Source: Lonsdalea populi
GTDB taxonomy: Bacteria > Pseudomonadota > Gammaproteobacteria > Enterobacterales > Enterobacteriaceae
NCBI RefSeq assembly: GCF_015999465.1
Contig: NZ_CP065534.1
Location: forward strand, 992,001-1,056,000
Direction of reading: 5' to 3'
DNA length: 64,000 nt
Both the position numbers and the translations under genes were made by a program. Each line of letters begins with the position of its first letter. Position 1 is the first letter of the stretch. Under the pieces are notes generated by a model that saw only the letters and a program-made list of their open reading frames with translations, had not been told where the DNA came from and did no database searches. Below, in pieces: positions 12,830 to 22,133 of this stretch.

Positions 12830-14488
12830 ATGTCAATAAAACGCTTCTCTTTTATTATTCTTGGTACACTTTTACTTATTTTTTTCGCCAGTACGATATC
12901 GAATGTCTGGATGCTGATACGCAGCAACGATTCACTGGATAGTGTGAATAAAGAAATACGCGTTGTGCTGTCGGTCATTGACCCCATCAATCACAGCCGC
13001 ACCATGCGAGTACGTATCATGGAATATATGGAGGATATGGAAGAAGGGGGCCGTCAGAATTCCCAGACGATGCGGGAGGGCGTAAACGCCGTCCTGGCGA
13101 AAGCGGATGCGGCATTTCAGGCTTACCTTAATGCTCCCAAGCAACCGTCGGAAGGTCCGCTGGCCGACGCGTATCGCACCACTTATCTCGCCTATCGTCA
13201 GGATGGATTGCAGCCTCTGCTGGATGCGGCTGCCAAAAACGACGAACCCACATTTTATGCGCAGCTGGCGGTTGTCCGAAAGCTGGACCGTCAGTACGAA
13301 ATCGCACTGGATAAACTCCTGGAATTCCGTGAGCAATATGCCAAACAGCTGAATCAGGATGCGCAGAGTAACTTCACCTTCTCAATGGCCCTGATTGTTA
13401 TCTCCGCTGTGGTGTTTATCGCTATCATCGCCGGGATGATTTTCCTGCTGAAACGCTTTGTTCTGGATCAACTGGGTATTGCCAAAGATCACTGCAGTCA
13501 GATTGCCCGCGGTCATCTGGAAACCTCGGTGAATGTGCATCTGAAAGGCGAGATTGGCGATCTGATGCGCTCCATGGAGCAGATGCGTCTCTCACTGGTG
13601 CAGATTATCGGGCAGGTGCGCAACTCGAGCTATACCGTCGCTCACGCGTCCCAGGAAATTGCGGCGGGCAACATCGACCTGTCTTCCCGCACAGAACAGC
13701 AGGCGTCCGCGCTGGCGCAAACGGCGGCGAGCATGGAAGAGCTGGGCGCGACCGTCAAACAGAATACGGCGAACGTGTATCAGGCGACTAGCCTGACTCA
13801 GGACGCGGTGAAAGCGGCGCAGGAGGGGGAAAAGGTGGCCAAAGAAGTGGGTGAGACCATGCTGGGCATCACCTCTAGTTCGAAGAAAATCGAAGATATT
13901 ACTAGCGTCATCAACGGTATTGCATTCCAGACCAATATACTGGCATTGAACGCGGCGGTAGAAGCGGCCAGAGCCGGAGAGCAAGGGCGGGGGTTCGCTG
14001 TTGTGGCCGGTGAGGTCCGCAATCTGGCGCAGCGCAGCGCTCAGGCGGCAAAAGAGATTGAAGGGCTGATTAGCGAATCGGTGAGCGGCGTGCGTATGGG
14101 ATCGGAGCAGGTCACGAAGACCGGAGAGGCGATGTCCGCCATTATCACCTCCATCACGCGCATTAACGATTTGATGGGAGAAATCGCCACGGCGTCCGAC
14201 GAGCAGAGCCGCGGTATCGGTCAGATAGAACAAGCGGTGACGGAAATGGATGGCGTGACGCAGCAAAATGCGGCGTTGGTTCAGGAATCCGCGGCAGCAG
14301 CCGCGTCGCTGGAAGAGCAGGTGCATCATCTGACTCACGCCGTCTCCTCTTTCAAACTCCCCGCAGATGAAAACACGCTGTTACGGCCTACGCTAACGAA
14401 GAAAACGTCATCTTCCTCCAACGCCAAAACGCTGCCTGCGAGCACCGGCAGTAAGAAAACGGGCGAGGATAACTGGGAAAAATTCTAA
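12830..14488 (+). CDS. Methyl-accepting chemotaxis protein (Tar/Tsr-like, four-helix-bundle type)
   Basis: This is a transmembrane chemoreceptor that controls CheA through CheW. The 552-residue product has an N-terminal membrane helix (about 7-27) and a periplasmic domain of about 155 residues that looks alpha-helical, as in Tar and Tsr. The second membrane helix (about 184-207) leads to a HAMP segment, then the signalling hairpin [20 protein letters not shown] around residues 363-382. It ends in NWEKF, fitting the C-terminal pentapeptide that docks CheR and CheB. An earlier in-frame ATG (12788) overlaps no ribosome site, while the ATG at 12830 follows AGGA. The ligand cannot be read from sequence. 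The gene stands alone, with its own sigma-28-like promoter. Confidence 0.95.
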   Translation: MSIKRFSFIILGTLLLIFFASTISNVWMLIRSNDSLDSVNKEIRVVLSVIDPINHSRTMRVRIMEYMEDMEEGGRQNSQTMREGVNAVLAKADAAFQAYLNAPKQPSEGPLADAYRTTYLAYRQDGLQPLLDAAAKNDEPTFYAQLAVVRKLDRQYEIALDKLLEFREQYAKQLNQDAQSNFTFSMALIVISAVVFIAIIAGMIFLLKRFVLDQLGIAKDHCSQIARGHLETSVNVHLKGEIGDLMRSMEQMRLSLVQIIGQVRNSSYTVAHASQEIAAGNIDLSSRTEQQASALAQTAASMEELGATVKQNTANVYQATSLTQDAVKAAQEGEKVAKEVGETMLGITSSSKKIEDITSVINGIAFQTNILALNAAVEAARAGEQGRGFAVVAGEVRNLAQRSAQAAKEIEGLISESVSGVRMGSEQVTKTGEAMSAIITSITRINDLMGEIATASDEQSRGIGQIEQAVTEMDGVTQQNAALVQESAAAAASLEEQVHHLTHAVSSFKLPADENTLLRPTLTKKTSSSSNAKTLPASTGSKKTGEDNWEKF

Positions 14489-15492
14489 CAACAGGCGCGT
14501 CAATCACTCACCGCTGTTAAGTTTTCCCAAGCTGTGGCGGTGACCCGGGTAACTGGCCGAGCCGTATAATGGATATACGGTCAGCAAGTGGACTTCCCGT
14601 TTGCCGACAGGCGGTTGGCGATAGGGTGTCGCGGACTGGCAACCTGCGATGCCCGCCTGCCCGGCGTTCGCCCTCTAATTCCCCTTTCTTGTCTTCTCTT
14701 CTCTATTTCACGATGAATCGCGATGTCTTGTGGCAGGTCTCTTATGGGAAGTGCTGCGCCGGTCTGGTGGTAATACACCCCCCGTTTTCGTGTGATAACG
14801 GCGCTGCTGTCACTGATTTCCGCTCCGATAATCCATCGCATCGGGCAGTTATTTGAATCAGTAATTAGAGAGCCACTCGGTGATTATTTGAACCGATTGT
14901 CCGGGAGATAATCGGTTTATTTTTCTTTAATGTCGCAACAACCGGTCGGAAATGATGCCGTATTTATCATCAAATAGGCTGAGTGAAAATGGGGAATGAT
15001 GATTTAAATGAAACTTATTTTCCTAAGAATAAAAAGATGTTTTCATTCGGGGAGTAATAGTTGTCAAAGCGTAATTTTATGGCCTGGGATCAGGCTAATT
15101 GGGGACTCGGGGAGATTAAAAAACGGCACCTGTTTTTATATTCAAATCCCGAGTCATTTCATCAGGTATTGTTGTTTTATTGTCCTTTTCTCAGTTTTAT
15201 AATTTGTTTTTTAGTTAAAAAACAATGGATTGAGTTTTTAGGTGTGTGGAGCGTGGTATCACACACTTCTAATGTAATTTTATCGAAAAAATTCATTGAT
15301 TTTTATTCCTTTTATAGCGTTTTTTTGTTTTGTTTTTCATGTTTTACCGGTTTTTGATTTGCGGCAACACGGGTTTGATAAAAATGATTACTTTAGTTTC
15401 ATAATGGCGGTGTTATTATATCGCGACACCAGGTTGCCGTACGGGTAATCAAACTGGCACGGCAAAACTTAATGATTCAGGAGCTTCAGATA
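14489..15492. other. 1-kb intergenic region before gldA
   Basis: There is no recognisable gene. The left half is GC-normal; the right half (about 14990-15450) is strongly AT-rich. A T-rich open frame at 15061-15357 (TTG start after GGGGAG) encodes a hydrophobic peptide but resembles nothing known. One terminator-like hairpin lies at 14891-14917. The AT-rich part probably includes the gldA promoter region. Confidence 0.6.
14891..14924 (+). terminator. Terminator-like hairpin
   Basis: An 8-bp stem AACCGATT / AATCGGTT (14891-14898 with 14910-14917, one G-T pair allowed) is followed by TATTTTTC. It lies about 400 bases after the chemoreceptor stop, so which transcript it ends is unclear. Confidence 0.5.
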
Positions 15493-16599
15493 ATGAAAAC
15501 GCCTCGCACTATAACCTCTCCTAAAAAATTCTTTATCGGCAATGGTATTCTCAATCAGCTTCACGATTTCGTAAAAGATTTCGGAGATAACGCATTAATC
15601 ATTTGTGACGAATTCATTCTGCAAAAAGTCAAAGATGACGCCGTTCCGCCCCTGCTTGAAAAGGGGATGAAATGTACCGCCGAGAAATTCAATTACGAGT
15701 GTACCGACGTTGAAATCAATCGCCTTGGCGACATCGTCAACGCTCAGAAAGCGAATATTATTGTCGGCGTGGGCGGGGGTAAAACGCTTGACGTATCTAA
15801 AGCTGTGGCGTTCTACCAGAAACTGCCTGTCATCCTGTTCCCGACTATTGCGTCTACCGATGCGCCTTGCACCGCGCTGTCCGTTATCTATAAAGAAAAC
15901 GGCGAATTTGACCGTTACCTGTTCCTGCCTCAGAACCCGGATGCGGTGATTGCGGACACCGCTATCATTGCTTCTGCGCCGGTCCGTTTCTTTGCGGCGG
16001 GCGTGGGTGATGCGCTGGCGACCTATTTTGAAGCTCGCGCCTGTTATCAGGCGGACGGCATCAACCTGGTGCTGAAAAAACCGTCAAGAACGGGGCTGGA
16101 ACTGGCAAAACTGTGTTATCAACTGCTGAGTGAAAATGTTGAATCCGCCATGGATGCCATCAAAAACAAGGTGGCGACGCCTGCGCTGGAACAGTCGATT
16201 GAAGCGACCATCTATTTGAGCGGCGTCGGCGCTGAATCCGGTGGTCTGGCGGCCGCCCATGCGGTGAATAATGGGATGTCCGTCGTGCCGGATTTGCACA
16301 GAGCTCAGCACGGTGAAAAAGTGGTGTTCGGCCTGCTGACGCAACTGGTGCTGGAAAACGCGCCGGTGGCTGAGTTTGATGAAGTGATTCGCATCATCAA
16401 AACGGCCGGCCTGCCGTTGACGCTGGAAGATATGGGACTGAAAACGTTTGTTGAAGCCGAATGGCGTAAAGTGGCGGAAATCGCCTGCCACAAAGACGAC
16501 ACGATGGGCAACATGCCGATGGAAGTGACCGCAGACGATGTTTACAACGCGATGGTCGCGGCTAACAGCCTGGCCGAGCGTTACAAAGCGAAAGCCTAA
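15493..16599 (+). CDS. gldA: Glycerol dehydrogenase
   Basis: GldA oxidises glycerol to dihydroxyacetone with NAD+ and also reduces methylglyoxal and related carbonyls. The 368-residue product belongs to the iron/zinc-dependent alcohol dehydrogenase superfamily. It has the NAD-binding GVGGGKTLDVSKA and the metal ligands expected for the family: D173 in GVGDALATY, H256 in AAHAVNNG and H273 in RAQHGEKV. The ATG at 15493 follows AGGAG; another ATG seven codons earlier overlaps that ribosome site and is less likely. The gene stands alone, with a long AT-rich upstream region and a terminator downstream. Confidence 0.95.
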   Translation: MKTPRTITSPKKFFIGNGILNQLHDFVKDFGDNALIICDEFILQKVKDDAVPPLLEKGMKCTAEKFNYECTDVEINRLGDIVNAQKANIIVGVGGGKTLDVSKAVAFYQKLPVILFPTIASTDAPCTALSVIYKENGEFDRYLFLPQNPDAVIADTAIIASAPVRFFAAGVGDALATYFEARACYQADGINLVLKKPSRTGLELAKLCYQLLSENVESAMDAIKNKVATPALEQSIEATIYLSGVGAESGGLAAAHAVNNGMSVVPDLHRAQHGEKVVFGLLTQLVLENAPVAEFDEVIRIIKTAGLPLTLEDMGLKTFVEAEWRKVAEIACHKDDTMGNMPMEVTADDVYNAMVAANSLAERYKAKA

Positions 16600-16621
16600 C
16601 GTTAAAACCCGCAATGCTTCA

Positions 16622-16652
16622 TGCCGACCCGCTCGCCGGGTTGGCATGTCTT
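16622..16652 (+). terminator. Terminator after gldA
   Basis: A 10-bp stem TGCCGACCCG / CGGGTTGGCA (one wobble; 16622-16646) is followed by a T-rich tail. Confidence 0.65.
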
Positions 16653-16888
16653 TGTCTCTCCATTTCGTGCGGCACGCTTTTGCTAGGCCGCGCCAGCTGA
16701 ACCTCCTTTATCATCCACCGCAGCATTGCGTACCGCTAATAGGCTGCCTGGTCGTGATGCTATGGCGGATTATTATTCGGCATGAATTAATTCCTGGCGG
16801 TGCCGAGGTCAGGCGAAGTTCTCATTCTCTATTATACTGTCTTCGGTCATAAAACTGAGGCGCAGCAGACGCTGTGAATAGAGCAGAG

Positions 16889-17539
16889 ATGGAATATTAT
16901 TGCTTAGTATTAATTAAGTTCATTATTGGTTTTACCATTGTTATCACTCACCTGAATATTTCAGGTAAAACACAGTTATCGCAAATGACGCCGGTGGATT
17001 TCATCGGTAACTTCGTTCTCGGGGGGATTATCGGCGGGGTTATTTATAGCGACAGCATACCGCTTTACCAATACATCATCGTATTATTTATCGGCGTCGG
17101 ACTTATTTCATTGCTGAATTTCATCAGCAAGCATTTTCATCTGTTTCGTTCTATCGCTATTGGCGATCCTTTGCCGATCGTCAAAAAAGGCCGTTTTCTA
17201 ATGGAAAATATCCTGCGACAGAAAAACAAAATCGATATCCTCAATGTCGCTTCACAGCTTCACTCGCAGGGGATTCGTTCATTTCAACAAATCACCTATG
17301 CGCAGATCGAGCCCGGCGGTCAGTTGACGGTGGTCTGCGAAGACACCGAAATGCCCTCTGTGATTGTCATGAAAGATGGCGAAATCCGGCGAAGAGAGTT
17401 GGAACAAATCGAAAAAGATGAGGATTGGCTGGCAAAACAGCTCAGAAGGCATGAACTCAAAGAAGACGACATCTTTATCGCCGAATTTTGGGACGGCAAT
17501 ATGATGTTTATCCTGCGTGATGGTTCGATCATTAAATAG
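16889..17539 (+). CDS. DUF421 (YetF/YcaP-like) membrane protein
   Basis: The product is about 216 residues. It has an N-terminal region of three hydrophobic helices (about 2-22, 38-55 and 60-80), with the family signature ISGKTQLSQMTPVDFIGNFVLGG. A soluble C-terminal domain follows with the KKGRFLMENILRQKNKI segment and a typical DDIFIAEFWDGN motif. DUF421 proteins such as Bacillus YetF act in spore germinant-receptor contexts or are of unknown role; in enterobacteria no function is settled. An in-frame GTG at 16874 could also be the start. The gene stands alone with its own strong terminator. Confidence 0.85.
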   Translation: MEYYCLVLIKFIIGFTIVITHLNISGKTQLSQMTPVDFIGNFVLGGIIGGVIYSDSIPLYQYIIVLFIGVGLISLLNFISKHFHLFRSIAIGDPLPIVKKGRFLMENILRQKNKIDILNVASQLHSQGIRSFQQITYAQIEPGGQLTVVCEDTEMPSVIVMKDGEIRRRELEQIEKDEDWLAKQLRRHELKEDDIFIAEFWDGNMMFILRDGSIIK

Positions 17540-17638
17540 CGTATGTGCGCAATTCGGCGAGATAGCAGCCGTTTCGTTCGGTCGAACCTTCGGCATAGAC
17601 GCCGATAACTTCCTGTCGAGCAGCTTCTTTTTCCCTTT

Positions 17639-17676
17639 ACCGGGACCGTCAACCTGCGTTGATGGTCCCGGTTTTC
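17639..17676 (+). terminator. Strong terminator after the DUF421 gene
   Basis: A 15-bp stem (17639-17653 with 17658-17672, one G-T pair) with a four-base CTGC loop runs into TTTT. Confidence 0.88.
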
Positions 17677-17811
17677 GTGTCGCCCGAAAGACCTTTACGT
17701 AAAGATGGCTACTCAGCGGGGCCTTAAAACGTTAAAATATGCTCAGCTAAATATACTGCTATTGATTTTATTTGTTTTTTACATACATTTTTTATTTTTA
17801 GGAATTTTATC

Positions 17812-18153
17812 ATGCAACAGCTACCCAATTGCCCAAAATGCCAATCTGAATACACCTGGCAGGACAACGACATGCTGAACTGTCCTGAGTGCGGGCATGT
17901 TTGGTCAATGGCGGGTGAAGCCGCGGAGCAGGAAGAGGGACTGGTCGTTCGCGATGCCAATGGCAACCTGCTGGTTGACGGCGACACGGTCACCGTGATC
18001 AAGGATCTGAAAGTGAAGGGCAGTTCTACTCCGCTTAAAATCGGTACGCGCGTGAAAGGGATCCGTTTGGTGGAAGGCGACCACAACATCGACTGCAAAA
18101 TCGACGGTTTCGGCGCGATGAAGCTGAAATCCGAGTTCGTGAAGAAGAACTAA
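17812..18153 (+). CDS. yjdM: YjdM (PhnA family) zinc-ribbon protein
   Basis: This 113-residue protein matches E. coli YjdM (formerly PhnA, 111 residues) over its full length. The N-terminal zinc ribbon has CPKC at residues 7-10 and CPEC near 26-29. The C-terminal SH3-like domain ends in [14 protein letters not shown]. It was named for alkylphosphonate utilisation, but it is not part of the phn operon and no phn genes are near, so its role is open. The upstream region is AT-rich, with an AGGA site before the ATG. Confidence 0.95.
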   Translation: MQQLPNCPKCQSEYTWQDNDMLNCPECGHVWSMAGEAAEQEEGLVVRDANGNLLVDGDTVTVIKDLKVKGSSTPLKIGTRVKGIRLVEGDHNIDCKIDGFGAMKLKSEFVKKN

Positions 18154-18167
18154 TCCGTCGTTCTCTT

Positions 18168-18202
18168 GCTTCCTGAAATAGCCGTATTGATTTCAGGAAG
18201 CG
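18168..18202 (+). terminator. Terminator after yjdM
   Basis: A perfect 11-bp stem CTTCCTGAAAT / ATTTCAGGAAG (18169-18179 with 18190-18200) is followed by a modest T-rich tail. Confidence 0.65.
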
Positions 18203-19549
18203 TCTCTGTTTATTTATTCCACGCGTTAAATTCTCGGTATTTTTAATTACCTCGTTTTTTTATTCCGTAGACTTTTTGATTACCTCCTCCTATTAGCTGA
18301 ATAAACAATGAATAATACTTTGGCGCAGCGGTATTTTATTTCGACGTACAATAATGAAACTATTTATTTCATGGCACCTTACCGTCGATGATGAGGCGTT
18401 CGAAGGGGGGCGCTATCCAGAGAGCAGCCCGGCAGTCACCCGTTCCAGCGCGAGTTCGGTCAAATCGATGGTGGCGCTGAGGTTAAAAACATCGCTCAAG
18501 AGATTGTGGGTCGCTTTTTATATTGGCTTGACCACCAGCGAGCGGAGCCGGTTGTTGCGTTGGGCCAGCTCTGGGGCTGCGGGTTCAGGCTGGTGCCTGA
18601 CTCCCCTGAGGGGAGTGTCGTTTCGTCACTGCTGCCTGCCTTGCTGGATTTTATGCTGCCGCGTCATATGATTAGCCAGTCCCTGCATGGATAGCGACGG
18701 CGTTTTTTTGCAGCAGGTGCTGAAATGTCGGCCTCTGATAGTCATAAGGCGCCCTATACTCATGCAGTCTGACTCCAGCTCTAAACAGACGTTTTGCGCC
18801 TCCGTGATGATAAAGCGGACATACGCCAACTGCTCTCGTACAAGTGCCCGCTTCCGGTATCGACGAACAGCGCGATAGAATCGCACCTGTCGTTGGAGAC
18901 CGAGGCCTGGCCGGATTTAATATAGCGATTGATCGGCACGTAGAGGCCTCCGTCGTTCACGACCGGCAGTCTGACCTGAACTTCATTCCTCGTTGAAAAG
19001 CTGCAGCACCGTCGCATTGCCTGTCGACGGCGATACCACGTGCTTCTCAATACACAAATCCTGTGCGCTGGGGATCTCAAGAGAAAATAGTGGGTCGAAA
19101 TACCGAAAGGGCATATCGCGTATTATCTTTGTACTGGATGTCGTTTTGTAAAAAATAACGATGGCGTATGAGGGAATCATGACATCCGTTTTCAACGGGA
19201 AATCTGTACAAGGGTGAAATAGTAGCGTGTGCCATGAATAGCCTATTTTTATTCTTTTTTAGTCTTAACAAAAAAATACATTAGCCGATATATTTTAGAG
19301 AACAGACTCTTTTTTGACGCTGAAGTCAGCAATCGCTAATTCATGATGTCCTTTCATGGCAAGACGACAGAGGAGCCTGTTTTTTTAATGTGTGATATTC
19401 GCCACCAGGAGCCTGTTTGCATTTCCCATAATCGCTGTCGGGATGACGGCATTTGAACTTTATTTCAATGTTTTGGTGTTAGTTATTACGATAACTTGTA
19501 ATTTTTACGGTGTGACGGCATTAATTGAAATATAACAAGGAGACACATT
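18203..19549. other. 1.3-kb stretch of apparently decayed DNA
   Basis: There is no intact gene. On the minus strand, between about 19000 and 18650, coding-like sequence is spread over different frames: EVQVRLPVVNDGGLYVPINR and SIALFVDTGSGHLYES in one, GGAKRLFRAGVRLHEYRAPY in another, then a stop. On the plus strand, 18415-18690 reads FQREFGQIDGGAEVKNIAQE and a Leu/Pro-rich tail without a usable start. These look like remnants of lost genes, but I recognise no family. Beyond 19100 the DNA is AT-rich and holds the promoter region of the next gene. Confidence 0.35.
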
Positions 19550-20176
19550 GTGGCCATATCGGGTATTGAGACACACAGTCAAAACGTTAAGCCTTATTAT
19601 CCCCTCGTGACATCCATTAACGTGGCGAATAAGAGCGGCTCATCCACGGCGGATAACACAGGCGGTTTTCCGCTGGACAGTCAGACGACGACGAACTGGG
19701 ACGACGCTTCCACGCCGACGTTTACCACGGCGATCGTGAGCGCGTCGGATTCAACTCAATCGACCGACGAGCGGCTGAAGGATCTGGAGACCCAATTACA
19801 GTCTCGCGAAGCCGAGCAGGCTAAGGACGATAGAGAAGAAGTGCAGTCCGACTCGCTTGAACGTTCTCTGCAAATGATGAATGGGATCCCCATGTACGGC
19901 GGCACGTTGGTGTCGATGATCAGCTACCCCGACGGGAGTTGGGAAGCATACGATGCTTTCTCCGGCCAGCCCGTCACCACCGAAGAGTTGGTGAATATGG
20001 GGCAAGACGGCAGCAGTTCGGACAGCAATATGTTCAGCTTCTACAGCAAAGGGATATACAAAGGCCTCTCCGCCGCTGAAATTTATGAAAAGATACAGCA
20101 GATGATGGGAAATGGTTCGGAAGAGATGACCTGGGGAATAATCGGTTCTTCTAAAGTCTCTTCGACGAACTCATAA
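19550..20176 (+). CDS. Unrecognised Ser/Thr/Asp-rich protein
   Basis: The 208-residue product starts at GTG seven bases after a clear AAGGAG site. Residues 1-70 are polar and rich in Ser, Thr and Asn with little charge. Residues about 73-110 are highly charged and probably coiled-coil (DERLKDLETQLQSREAEQAK). A C-terminal region follows with YPDGSWEAYDAFSGQPVTTEEL and FYSKGIYKGLSAAEIYEKI. There is no signal peptide, lipobox or membrane segment and no Cys. A polar, Ser-rich, uncharged N-terminus is seen in some type III secreted proteins, but no hrp box or chaperone gene is visible, so this is only a possibility. It stands alone between two long non-coding stretches. I do not recognise the family. 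Confidence 0.7.
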   Translation: MAISGIETHSQNVKPYYPLVTSINVANKSGSSTADNTGGFPLDSQTTTNWDDASTPTFTTAIVSASDSTQSTDERLKDLETQLQSREAEQAKDDREEVQSDSLERSLQMMNGIPMYGGTLVSMISYPDGSWEAYDAFSGQPVTTEELVNMGQDGSSSDSNMFSFYSKGIYKGLSAAEIYEKIQQMMGNGSEEMTWGIIGSSKVSSTNS

Positions 20177-20891
20177 TGATGACTTCGTTGTTTTCCGAGC
20201 CTGCTATGGGCGTAGGGGGAGCCGGGCAAAAGTTATTCCAGGCAGTCAGGAGCGACGCCAGTTGTATCTTGACTTTCACACCGCTTCGGACGAATTGGCG
20301 TTTTGAACGGCGACCGGAACATTAGTATTTATCCTTATTAATGATGAACCCGCTTTATGTGCTGTTGGCCACCGACAAATCTTCATGCTACACACCTTGT
20401 TGATACGAGCGGACCGCCTTTTCCGGTCCGCCCGTATTGACGTTAACGCCAGGGTGCATAACTTATCTTCAGCGTTACGCATCAAACTTTCTTCGTTTTC
20501 CATTCTTCAATAACCAAAACCGCCGTCACCTCGGGAAGTCCGACGAGTTCAACACGTTTCTTCGGGTATCCTTGCGCTGAATAAGTTGCCTGACCGCCTC
20601 ATTCGCCCCCGGTTTATACGACGCTTTTCCCGTTTTCACTCTTCGATACCGGCCCTTCCTGTGATGGGCTCGGTGAAAAACCGGATCTAAATGTTTCAAG
20701 AAAAATAATTACTAAAAGTGACTCTTGCTAGCAACTTCAATAAGTTAAGCAATCTTTCGTCATCACTGACCGACCGGTGTTCGCTGTAAAGGGGCGATAT
20801 CTGCCGCCAACGCGGCCTGGTGATGGCGTTAAGTGAAAGACAGAGCGCAAAGAAGCGCAAATTACTCAAGATATCAAAAGGATCCGTTTTC
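20177..20891. other. Intergenic region before the first MetE-like gene
   Basis: No gene is seen in these 715 bases. The one structured element is a palindromic GCGGACC / GGTCCGC hairpin at 20409-20431 without a T tract. The last 60 bases are in frame with the next gene but lack family resemblance and are taken as non-coding. Confidence 0.55.
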
Positions 20892-22001
20892 ATGAGTCGT
20901 ACCACTCACACGTTGTTTCCTCCTTTCCATGCCGAACACCTCGGTAGTCTCGTATGCCCGCCGCGGCTACGACAGGCGCGTCAGGATTGGGAACTGGGGC
21001 GGCTTTCTCACGACGCACTGGCTAAAATCGAAGACGAAGAAATCATGCATGCGATAGACCAGCAGAAAGCCTGCGGATTGCGTGTACTTACCGATGGTGA
21101 ACTGAGATGCGTATGCCGGAAGACCGATTTTTTCACGCATTTCTCGGGTATCGAGCGGCTCTCCGAACCGTCCGCCGGGAGAAAGAAAGGCGCGATCGGC
21201 ATGAAGATTGTGGGAGAGATTGAATTTGATGCATCCCACCCGTTTCTATCGCATTTTCGCTTTCTGCATCAAGCCATCAGCCGCGAATCTGAGCTGCTGG
21301 CCAAGCAGACGCTGCCCAGCCCAACCATGCTGCTGTGTCCCTCCCTACGCAATAACGCGTGTTATCCGTCGCTTGAGGCTTACGGTAGCGCGTTGTCCCA
21401 CGCCTACCGTCAGGTGATTCGGGCATTTTATGAAGCGGGTTGCCGCTATCTACAGTTTGACGACGCGATGTGGGCTTCTCTATCCGATCGCGCTGTCATC
21501 GCTCGCGAGCAGGGCATGGGTAACGATCCGCAGTATCTGCTGGAGTTGTACATTCGTACACTAAATCAGGCGATAGCGGACAAGCCGGAAGACATGTTTA
21601 TCAGTCTGCATCTGTGCCGGGGCGGGTTTTCCGGTAACTGGCGCTATGGCGACGATTTCAATGCCATGACTTATGCGATGACACACGCACTGGTCGATTG
21701 CCTGATGGTGGAATATGACGATCTCCGTCCGGCGGAACTGGAGTTGCTCCGTCATATCACCCATCAAAAGGTCGTTCTCGGAATTGTGAGCAGCCGGCAG
21801 GCTGAGCTGGAGGATCCGTCGCGGGTCATGATGGCGGTCAATACGGCATCCCTGTATGTGCCGCTGCGCAGGCTGGCGCTGAGTCCGACCTGCGGTTTCG
21901 CCTCAGGAAATGGGGATGCCGTTTTGAGTGAAGCGGAGCAGTGGGCCAAGCTCAAGCACGTCGTCGACATCGCAAAAGCCGCCTGGAAGATCCCTGATTA
22001 A
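20892..22001 (+). CDS. Cobalamin-independent methionine synthase II family (MetE C-domain-like) protein, copy 1
   Basis: The 369-residue product corresponds to the catalytic C-terminal barrel of MetE without the N-terminal half. The zinc-site residues are kept: His and Cys in SLHLCRGGF, Glu in MVEYDD and Cys in SPTCGFASG. Family members are thought to transfer a methyl group to homocysteine or a related thiol, but the methyl donor is uncertain because the folate-binding half is absent. The ATG at 20892 follows AAGGA; the longer open frame is rejected. It is clearly paralogous to the gene at 35922-37028, but more divergent from it in the N-terminal third (CRKTDFFTHF where copy 2 has RRSWWHFDFF). 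The gene is monocistronic. Confidence 0.88.
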   Translation: MSRTTHTLFPPFHAEHLGSLVCPPRLRQARQDWELGRLSHDALAKIEDEEIMHAIDQQKACGLRVLTDGELRCVCRKTDFFTHFSGIERLSEPSAGRKKGAIGMKIVGEIEFDASHPFLSHFRFLHQAISRESELLAKQTLPSPTMLLCPSLRNNACYPSLEAYGSALSHAYRQVIRAFYEAGCRYLQFDDAMWASLSDRAVIAREQGMGNDPQYLLELYIRTLNQAIADKPEDMFISLHLCRGGFSGNWRYGDDFNAMTYAMTHALVDCLMVEYDDLRPAELELLRHITHQKVVLGIVSSRQAELEDPSRVMMAVNTASLYVPLRRLALSPTCGFASGNGDAVLSEAEQWAKLKHVVDIAKAAWKIPD

Positions 22002-22133
22002 GCCCGGGGCTCTGGGCGCAGGTCAAGGTGATGGGCGACGCTTATCGCAGTCGCCTTTCATCTAATCACCGATTGATATCGTTTTGCCGCTAACTAAACT
22101 GGCTGCATCCAACTTCCTATCAAGCGGGATCCT

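Noticed and set aside
15240..15275. CRP site upstream of gldA (GTGTG...CACAC inverted repeat)
   Set aside because: The spacing between half-sites does not fit TGTGA-N6-TCACA, and it is about 250 bases from the start.
15061..15357. Hydrophobic 98-codon frame in AT-rich DNA
   Set aside because: T-rich sequence gives Phe/Leu-rich peptides by chance; TTG start and no homology. Kept only as a low-interest observation.
20409..20431. GCGGACC/GGTCCGC palindrome as a terminator
   Set aside because: No T tract and no gene ending nearby; left as an unexplained hairpin.
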